The notes beneath the pieces were generated by a model. That model had not been told where the DNA came from. It made no database searches and saw nothing but the letters and a program-made list of their open reading frames with translations. From NCBI GenBank assembly GCA_040510575.1, contig JBEVIU010000020.1, positions 1-18,791 on the forward strand: a stretch of 18,791 bases of DNA, given 5' to 3'. Of the stretch, positions 13,742 through 18,791 are shown piece after piece (position 1 is the stretch's first letter; each line of letters starts with the position of its first letter). This DNA comes from DASUMF01 sp040510575 (lineage in GTDB: Bacteria > Actinomycetota > Acidimicrobiia > IMCC26256 > DASPTH01). The translations under genes were made by a program, and so were the position numbers.

Positions 13742-14188
13742 TCAGATCCGGGTGAGTCGCACGACGGGGATCTGGCGCGTGTCGCGACACCGATCCTGGT
13801 AGCCGTAGATGCCGGGGATGACAGCGCTCATCATCTCGAACAAGCGGTCACGGTCGGGGCTGTTCTCGACCGTCGTGGCATGGGCGCGATACGTGTCGCC
13901 GAGGTACTCGACCGTGAGCGCGGGGTTCGCGACGAGGTTCACGTACCACTGCGGATGGCGTGGCATCCCGCCCTTCGTGCCCGCCACCACCAGCGTGTCG
14001 CCGTCCTCGCGGACGCACACCGGAGTCGTGTGCTCCTTGCCGCTGCGGGTGCCGGTCGTGGTGAGCAGCACGAGCGGCATGGCGCCGTCGGCCGGCTTGC
14101 CGGCGCTAGCGCGGTACTGCTCGATCACCCCCTTGTTCTGCTCGCGGATGTCGATCCGGGGTGGGCGAGACGGAGTGGTGTCGGTCAT
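13742..14188 (-). CDS. Ddn-type deazaflavin (F420)-dependent nitroreductase-family protein
   Basis: A 148-residue split beta-barrel protein. The family hallmarks are all present: TTTGTRSGKEHTTPV (43-57), GGMPRHPQWYVNLVANP (73-89) and YQDRCRDTRQIPVVRL at the C-terminus. It starts at ATG 14188. Known members bind F420H2 and reduce nitro compounds, quinones or enones; the physiological substrate here is unknown. The stop lies 17 bp before the LLM gene, so the two form an operon. Its presence is good evidence for an F420-making actinobacterium. Confidence 0.9.
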   Translation of the reverse strand: MTDTTPSRPPRIDIREQNKGVIEQYRASAGKPADGAMPLVLLTTTGTRSGKEHTTPVCVREDGDTLVVAGTKGGMPRHPQWYVNLVANPALTVEYLGDTYRAHATTVENSPDRDRLFEMMSAVIPGIYGYQDRCRDTRQIPVVRLTRI

Positions 14189-14378
14189 GACCCGATCATG
14201 GCAGCCGGGGATCCACCCGCGCACCCCCGTCGATGCCCGAGCCGTTCTCGCAAGGGGCGGACAGGACCGGCGAATTCGGCTCCGCCGCGCGCTCGGGGTA
14301 CGGTTCGGCCCGCGCAGGCGCGCATTGACGCATCGGACGACGAGCCGCCCGAACGAGCTCGGACCGGGGGAGCGACGC
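14189..14378. promoter_or_regulatory. Divergent region between Ddn-like and acyl-CoA dehydrogenase genes
   Basis: 190 bp without a recognisable gene. TTGACG at 14325-14330 could be a -35 box for the plus-strand dehydrogenases, but no AT-rich -10 follows at the right distance. GGGGGAGC (14366-14373) is the ribosome site for ATG 14379. No palindrome resembling the operator at 677 was found. Confidence 0.35.
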
Positions 14379-15518
14379 ATGGAGTTGGAGATCACCGAGG
14401 ACCAGGGGTTCTTCGCCGAGACGACCCGCCGCTTCCTCGACGAGCGGTCGACGACGGCGGCGCTCCGAGAGATGCGCGACGACCCGGTCGGGTTCGCGCC
14501 CGACTACTGGAAGCAAGGCGCAGAGCTCGGTTGGACGTCGCTGCTCGTCTCGGAGGACGACGGTGGCGGCACCATCTCCGGACGGGCCGTCCCCGACCTC
14601 GCGCTCGTCGCCTTCGAGTTCGGCAAGCACGCCGCGCCGGGGCCGCTCGTCCCGGCCGCCATCGTGGCCGGCGCGATCTCGCGACGAGGGACCGACGAGC
14701 AGAAGCAGCTGCTCGAGGGTCTGCTCAGCGGCGATGTCACGGCCGCGTTGTGCGCGGGTGAGCCCACCCGACCCGCACGGCTCGGCAACGTCGCGACGGA
14801 AGCGGTGGCCAGTGGCGACCGCGTTCGCCTCTCGGGCGTGAAGGGTCCGGTCGAGGCCGGCGCGCAGGCGCAGGTGCTGCTCGTGACCGCCCGCACCGGC
14901 GACGGCCTCACGCAGGTGCTGGTGCCGTCCGACACGCCCGGCGTGACGGTGACCCCGCTGGACGGGCTCGACCTCACCCGACGGTACGCGACGGTCGAGC
15001 TCGAGGACGTCGACCTTCCTGCATCTGCGGTGCTCGGCGAGATCGGCGCCGCCGATGCCGACGTCGACTGGCAGTTGCAGGTCGCGATCGCCCTGCAGCT
15101 GGCCGAGATGGTCGGCGCGATGGACCGTGCGTTCGCGATGACGGTCGAGTGGTCGTTCGACCGCTACTCGTTCGGGCGCCCGCTCGCGTCCTACCAGGAG
15201 CTCAAGCACCGCTTCGCCGACATGAAGCTGTGGCTGGAGGCGTCGCACGCGATCGCCGACGCCGCGGCGAGCAAGGTCGAGGACGGCGCGCCCGAGGCGT
15301 GGGACTTCCTGTCCGCGGGGAAAGCGTACGTCGGTCACTACGGCGTCGAGCTCATGCACGACTGCGTGCAGATCCACGGCGGGATCGGCGTCACTTTCGA
15401 GCACGACCTGCACGTCTTCCTGCGGCGGGTCACGGTCGACTCGTTGCAGTACGGATCGGTCACGGAGCACCGCGAGCGTCTCACCGCGGCGCTCGAGGCA
15501 CAGGAGGACGCGGCATGA
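14379..15518 (+). CDS. Acyl-CoA dehydrogenase, FadE-type subunit (smaller partner)
   Basis: A 379-residue acyl-CoA dehydrogenase-fold protein; the N-terminal helical domain (ITEDQGFFAETTRRFLDER), middle beta domain and C-terminal helical domain are in order. YSFGRPLASYQELKHRFADMK (263-283) and QIHGGIGVTFEHDLHVFLRR (331-350) are standard flavin/dimer-contact motifs. No clear catalytic Glu is seen in the usual C-terminal spot. The gene overlaps the next dehydrogenase by 4 bp (ATGA), as in mycobacterial steroid-degrading FadE/ChsE pairs that make alpha2-beta2 heterotetramers with one active site per pair. Role: alpha,beta-desaturation of an unusual, perhaps cyclic, acyl-CoA (inference). Confidence 0.93.
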   Translation: MELEITEDQGFFAETTRRFLDERSTTAALREMRDDPVGFAPDYWKQGAELGWTSLLVSEDDGGGTISGRAVPDLALVAFEFGKHAAPGPLVPAAIVAGAISRRGTDEQKQLLEGLLSGDVTAALCAGEPTRPARLGNVATEAVASGDRVRLSGVKGPVEAGAQAQVLLVTARTGDGLTQVLVPSDTPGVTVTPLDGLDLTRRYATVELEDVDLPASAVLGEIGAADADVDWQLQVAIALQLAEMVGAMDRAFAMTVEWSFDRYSFGRPLASYQELKHRFADMKLWLEASHAIADAAASKVEDGAPEAWDFLSAGKAYVGHYGVELMHDCVQIHGGIGVTFEHDLHVFLRRVTVDSLQYGSVTEHRERLTAALEAQEDAA

Positions 15519-16786
15519 CCACCACCGAGACGTCACCGGCCGAGGTCGAGGACCTCGACTCGTTCCGGGAGCGGGCCCGCACCTGGATCCGGGCCAACCT
15601 GGCACCCTCCACGCCCCGGCTCGGGTTCGGCGACATGACGGACGAGGAGGAGCTCGCCGAGCTCACCCGCCAGCGCGGCGTGCAGCGCCAGCTGTTCGAT
15701 GCCGGGTTCGCCGGCATCGTCGTGCCGACGGAGTACGGCGGCGCGGGCCTCACGCCGGCGCACGCGCAGGTGTTCAGCGAGGAGATCGCGGGCTACGACT
15801 ACCCGACGATGCTCGGCGTGCCCAACTTCACGCCCTGCATGGCCGTCATCCTCGAGTTCGGCACCCACGAGCAGAAGCTCCGGCACCTCCCGCCGATCCT
15901 CAAGGGCGAGCACGTCTTCGTGCAGTTCCTCTCGGAGCCGAGCAGCGCGTCGGATGCGGCGGGGGCACGGACCACCGCGGTGCGCGACGGCGACGAGTGG
16001 CTGCTGAGCGGCTCGAAGATCTGGAGCTCCGGCGCGTGGCGCGCCGACTACGGGCTCTGCCTGGCCCGCACGAACTGGGACGTCGAGAAGCACCGCGGCC
16101 TCACCGTGTTCCTGGTGCCGGCGCACGCGCCCGGTGTCGAGATGCACCGCATCGAGATGCTCAACGGGTCCAAGGAGTTCTGCCAGGAGTTCTTCACCGA
16201 CGTGCGCGTCCCCGACGCCGACCGCATCGGCGGCGTCGACGATGGTTGGACCGTCGGCATCCGTTGGCTCTACCACGAGCGGAGCTTCGCGATGTCGCCG
16301 CACCTCGTCCGCCCACCGGGCGCCGGGGAGTTCGGTGGGACCCCCGACACCGGGCTCGTGAAGCTGGCGCGGGAAGCGGGCCGGCTCGACGATCCGTTGG
16401 CGCGCGACATGATCGGCGAGCTCCGCGCGAACTCGCTGGTTCAGGGCGAAGCGATCAAGCGGATCGGGCACGCCATCGCCACCGGTTACCTCAACGATCA
16501 GGGTGCGGCCCTGTCGCGACTGCTCACCGGGGTCAACGGCACGCGTTCGTCCACGGTCTCCTTCCAGCTGGCGGGTGAAGCGGCGATGGCCTGGGATCCC
16601 GACGACGTCGGCCTCGGTCGTCGCGGCATCGCGTTCTTGTCTCGCCAGGCGGGCGAGATCGGCGGCGGGACCACCGAGATGGCGCGCAACGTGATCAGCG
16701 AGCGCGTCCTCGGCATGCCCCGCGAACGCGCCGGTGATCGTGAGGGCCCGTACCGCGACGTGCCGAAGGGTCCGAGCGCGCACTGA
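15515..16786 (+). CDS. Acyl-CoA dehydrogenase, FadE-type subunit (likely catalytic partner)
   Basis: A 423-residue acyl-CoA dehydrogenase, starting at ATG 15515 inside the stop of its partner, behind AGGAGG. It has the substrate/flavin loop VQFLSEPSSASDAAGARTTA (136-155), SGSKIWSSGA (165-174) in the FAD-binding beta domain, WLYHERSF (251-258) with Glu255 as a candidate base at the position used by isovaleryl- and long-chain dehydrogenases, and GGGTTEMARNVISERVLGMPRE (383-404), the standard C-terminal FAD loop. The pairing with the upstream gene suggests an obligate heteromeric enzyme. The C-terminal ~20 residues (AGDREGPYRDVPKGPSAH) are polar and may be disordered. Confidence 0.94.
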   Translation: MTTTETSPAEVEDLDSFRERARTWIRANLAPSTPRLGFGDMTDEEELAELTRQRGVQRQLFDAGFAGIVVPTEYGGAGLTPAHAQVFSEEIAGYDYPTMLGVPNFTPCMAVILEFGTHEQKLRHLPPILKGEHVFVQFLSEPSSASDAAGARTTAVRDGDEWLLSGSKIWSSGAWRADYGLCLARTNWDVEKHRGLTVFLVPAHAPGVEMHRIEMLNGSKEFCQEFFTDVRVPDADRIGGVDDGWTVGIRWLYHERSFAMSPHLVRPPGAGEFGGTPDTGLVKLAREAGRLDDPLARDMIGELRANSLVQGEAIKRIGHAIATGYLNDQGAALSRLLTGVNGTRSSTVSFQLAGEAAMAWDPDDVGLGRRGIAFLSRQAGEIGGGTTEMARNVISERVLGMPRERAGDREGPYRDVPKGPSAH

Positions 16787-16959
16787 CCCGGCGCTGGTCC
16801 TCATGCTTGGGCGTCGCCGGCGCGTAGATGTCACGCAGTAGCGACGCCAAAGTGTTGGTGGTCGGTCGGGCGGCGATGCCGAGCAGGTTCATCACGTTGC
16901 CGACCGCGTCCTGGTGTCGCGGTGGCTCAGCCCCATCGCGCGGGAGAACGTGAGCGCAC
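16787..16959. other. Convergent intergenic region with coding-like minus-strand remnant
   Basis: 173 bp between the tail-to-tail dehydrogenase and cyclase genes. On the minus strand, from 16895 downward, the frame reads VMNLLGIAARPTTNTLASLL then RDIYAPATPKHEDQRR, with about 85% G/C at third positions. Just upstream in another frame is LSALTFSRAMGLSHRDT, equally biased. A frameshift near 16910-16920 would join them. I do not recognise the family. It could be a decayed gene, or chance in GC-rich DNA. Confidence 0.3.
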
Positions 16960-18297
16960 TCAGACAGATGGGCCCTGCGTCGTGGCGACCGCGGCGAAGA
17001 GCTCCCACTCGCCCGGCACGCCCTTCAACTGGTGCGGGCCCCGCGGCTCGAACGCGACCGCGCTGCCGGCCGTGACCGCAGGCACGGTCGCCGACACGAA
17101 GATCTCACCTGGCCCCGCCGCGCTCATCACCCGCGCCGCGACGTGCACGCCGAGCCCGGCGACGTCGTCACCTCGTGCTTCGAGCTCGCCCACGTGGATG
17201 CCGATCCGAACCTCGAGGCCCTGTTCGGCGAGCGCGTCGCGGATCTGGCCGGCCGCCTGCAGCGCCGCGGTCGCGGACGGGAGCACCGCGAGCACGCCGT
17301 CGCCGGTCGACTTCACGACGCGTCCTCCGCAGCGGCTCACCACGGTACGCGCCACGTCGTCGTGGCGATCGAGGACCGCCTTCCATCGTTCGTCGCCGAG
17401 CGCGGCGGCGCGCTCGGTCGACGACACGAGATCCGTGAACAGGATGGCGCAGAGCGAGCGCGTCGGCGGGGGAACGTATGCGGTCCCCGTGAGGAACCGC
17501 GCGATCTCGGCGATGAGCGCGTCGACGTCGGCGCCGATCGCGAGATCGTCGTCGCCCGGCAGGTCGACGAGCGTGGCGCCCTCGATCTCGTCGGCGACAC
17601 GCGTGACGATGTCGGGCCGCTGCGTCAGGTTGCGTGGTCGTCGCAGCACGAGCGTCGGGACGCCCACGCGACTGTGGTCGACGGGGTGGGCGCGGAGCTG
17701 CTCGAAGTTCGCCTCGATCATCCGCGCCGCGGTGCTGGGGCTCGCGCCGGCGCGCCCGGCGCGGTCGAGCCACGCTCTGAAGTCGGGATCCTTCGAACGG
17801 GTCGGGAACGACCGGGCGATGAGATCGCCTTCGCCCGCGGTGACCTGGCGCATGTCCTGCCAGAACTCGTCGTGCCACTCGTCGCCGTCGCGACTGGGCG
17901 ACGGCACCGGGCCCAGCAGCACCAGCCGGTCACACGCGTCGGGGAAGCGGGCCACGAAGCGGCGGGCGATGCCGAACACGTCCCATGCGAAGATCGACGG
18001 GCGGGTGAAGCCGGCTGCCTCGATCACGGTCGCGAGGTCATCACCCCACTGGTCGACCAGGGGCCGCTCCCAGTCGACGATCGGATCCGACAGCCCGATG
18101 CCGCGGCGATCGAAGATCGCCAGTCGGCCGATGGAGCTCAGGCCGTCGAGGAGGCGGGCACCGACCGGGTCCTCCGGCAGCTGCTCGATCGGGAAGTTGA
18201 ACCCCGACACCATCACGATCCCGACGTCGGGGGGACCGTCGAGCACGCGGAACGCGATGTGAGCCTCGAGTCCCTTGGCGTACTGCACGTCGCTCAT
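16960..18297 (-). CDS. Class III adenylate/guanylate cyclase with N-terminal degenerate alpha/beta-hydrolase domain
   Basis: A 445-residue fusion. Residues 1-272 have an alpha/beta-hydrolase fold (AIFDRRGIGLSD, 60-71) and 279-440 a class III nucleotide cyclase. The cyclase keeps both metal Asp residues, Asp289 in FTDLVSST and Asp333 in STGDG, plus Lys329 before it; VHVAARV (384-390) has His where classic enzymes have Asn, common in this actinobacterial subfamily. The hydrolase part appears dead: the usual GVSEGG is FAWDVFG (Asp106 for Ser), the usual D is lost in RRPRNLTQRP, and the usual GDDHL is GDDDL (Asp251 for His). It probably makes cAMP or cGMP under control of a ligand held in the hydrolase pocket (inference). 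It starts at ATG 18297. Confidence 0.92.
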   Translation of the reverse strand: MSDVQYAKGLEAHIAFRVLDGPPDVGIVMVSGFNFPIEQLPEDPVGARLLDGLSSIGRLAIFDRRGIGLSDPIVDWERPLVDQWGDDLATVIEAAGFTRPSIFAWDVFGIARRFVARFPDACDRLVLLGPVPSPSRDGDEWHDEFWQDMRQVTAGEGDLIARSFPTRSKDPDFRAWLDRAGRAGASPSTAARMIEANFEQLRAHPVDHSRVGVPTLVLRRPRNLTQRPDIVTRVADEIEGATLVDLPGDDDLAIGADVDALIAEIARFLTGTAYVPPPTRSLCAILFTDLVSSTERAAALGDERWKAVLDRHDDVARTVVSRCGGRVVKSTGDGVLAVLPSATAALQAAGQIRDALAEQGLEVRIGIHVGELEARGDDVAGLGVHVAARVMSAAGPGEIFVSATVPAVTAGSAVAFEPRGPHQLKGVPGEWELFAAVATTQGPSV

Positions 18298-18392
18298 CGC
18301 CCCCAGTTTGGCTCCGTTCGCGCCGTTCATGCAGGGTCCCCATGCCGAGTGGCCTCGCAGGGTGGACGCGCCAGCTGGAAGACTCCCCGCTC

Positions 18393-18524
18393 ATGGCTGA
18401 CGCACTCGAGCTCCTTCGGTTGAGTCACCTCAACGCGATCGTCGACGGCGACACGCTGGGTGTGCTCGCCATCCCGCCCGAGCACAACCACGGGCTGCGA
18501 TTCGAATTCAGCGAGGTGGGTTGA
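18393..18524 (+). pseudogene. C-terminal stub of a VOC-family protein
   Basis: 43 residues starting at ATG 18393, preceded by a weak GGAAG. Its end, VLAIPPEHNHGLRFEFSE, matches the C-terminus of the two-domain VOC protein at 6089-6907, SLAIPAEQNLGVIFEFAE, at 11 of 18 positions, including the invariant Glu of the last strand. The rest of a VOC domain (another ~90 residues or more) is missing; 18298-18392 upstream holds no further VOC coding sequence and instead must carry the cyclase promoter. A decayed gene or a deletion remnant is most likely. It ends 16 bp before the SDR gene, so it may still be co-transcribed with it. Confidence 0.55.
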
Positions 18525-18540
18525 TGGGCGAGGAGGACTG

Positions 18541-18791
18541 ATGGGTGTGCTCGATGGGCGCGTCGCCCTGGTGACGGGGTCCACACGGGGTATCGGACGT
18601 GGTATCGCGGAGCTGTTCGCGGCGGAGGGCGCGGCGGTGGTCGTGAACGGACGCAGTGAGGACGCGGCCGAGCATGCCGCGCGCGAGATCGGCGAGCGGG
18701 TTCCGGGCGGCATCGTCGTCGGGATCGGTGCCGACCAGTCGTCGAAGGCCGAGATCCAGTCGCTGTGTCGCCGCGCCGCGGAAGCCCTCGG
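18541..18791 (+). CDS. Short-chain dehydrogenase/reductase (SDR), N-terminal part only
   Basis: Runs off the window after 83 codons. ATG 18541 follows AGGAGG at 18531-18536. LVTGSTRGIGRGIAELF (10-26) is the classical SDR TGxxxGIG cofactor loop, and VVVNGRSEDAAEHAA follows with an Asn-Gly-Arg-Ser after strand 2, which favours NADP(H) over NAD(H). The catalytic Tyr-Lys lies beyond the window, so the substrate is unknown. It is the first full gene of a plus-strand unit divergent from the cyclase. Confidence 0.93.
   Translation, partial: MGVLDGRVALVTGSTRGIGRGIAELFAAEGAAVVVNGRSEDAAEHAAREIGERVPGGIVVGIGADQSSKAEIQSLCRRAAEAL

Noticed and set aside
14196..15605. Minus-strand open frame of 469 residues antisense to the acyl-CoA dehydrogenase
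   Set aside because: Composition of a GC-rich shadow frame and no motif; the sense frame is clearly an acyl-CoA dehydrogenase.
1..18791. tRNA, rRNA, CRISPR array, insertion sequence or phage genes
   Set aside because: Looked for regular spaced repeats, transposase-like proteins and cloverleaf-type segments by eye; none found, though a structured-RNA search could not be run.

Overview
The window comes from a high-GC, GTG/TTG-start-using bacterium, most likely an actinomycete (Actinomycetota). The evidence is strong G/C bias at third codon positions, a deazaflavin (F420)-type Ddn reductase beside an LLM flavin-dependent oxidoreductase, a class III cyclase fused to an alpha/beta-hydrolase fold, a split FadE-type acyl-CoA dehydrogenase pair, and many 4-bp ATGA/GTGA start-stop overlaps. 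No rRNA, tRNA, CRISPR, phage gene or intact insertion sequence was seen. Nearly all genes look like catabolic or accessory enzymes, and both ends of the window cut through genes.

Layout. 1-4.7 kb (plus strand): a TetR regulator, a small limonene-epoxide-hydrolase-like protein with a complete active site, an alpha/beta hydrolase with an Asp nucleophile, an exported Cys-rich substrate-binding protein without a transporter, an HSL-family esterase and a broken alcohol-dehydrogenase N-terminus. The epoxide-hydrolase-like gene and the binding-protein gene share an 18/21-identical palindrome upstream, a good candidate operator for the TetR protein. 4.7-7.8 kb (minus strand): a tightly coupled hydrolase - VOC - small ORF - hydrolase - VOC operon. 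7.9-9.1 kb (plus): an amidohydrolase-2 enzyme transcribed divergently from it. 9.1-10.7 kb (minus): a GT4 glycosyltransferase, a 40-residue stub of an amidohydrolase and a hotdog thioesterase. 10.8-12.9 kb (plus): a glycogen-debranching-like glucosidase, divergent from the glycosyltransferase. 12.9-14.2 kb (minus): the Ddn-like and LLM oxidoreductases. 14.4-16.8 kb (plus): two overlapping acyl-CoA dehydrogenase genes. 17-18.3 kb (minus): the cyclase fusion. 18.4 kb to the end (plus): a VOC C-terminal stub and the start of an SDR gene.

How the genes may work together (inference). Epoxide hydrolysis, VOC enzymes, alpha/beta hydrolases, an amidohydrolase, a thioesterase, acyl-CoA dehydrogenases and F420/flavin oxidoreductases would fit degradation of a cyclic, terpenoid, steroid-like or aromatic compound, with the exported binding protein and esterase acting on uptake or release of the substrate. 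No single pathway can be proven from sequence alone. The glycosyltransferase/debranching pair looks like a separate alpha-glucan or glycoside unit. The most unusual features are the shared palindrome, three enzyme stubs sitting at operon joints, a hidden coupled small ORF, and two hydrolase folds whose catalytic residues are replaced.
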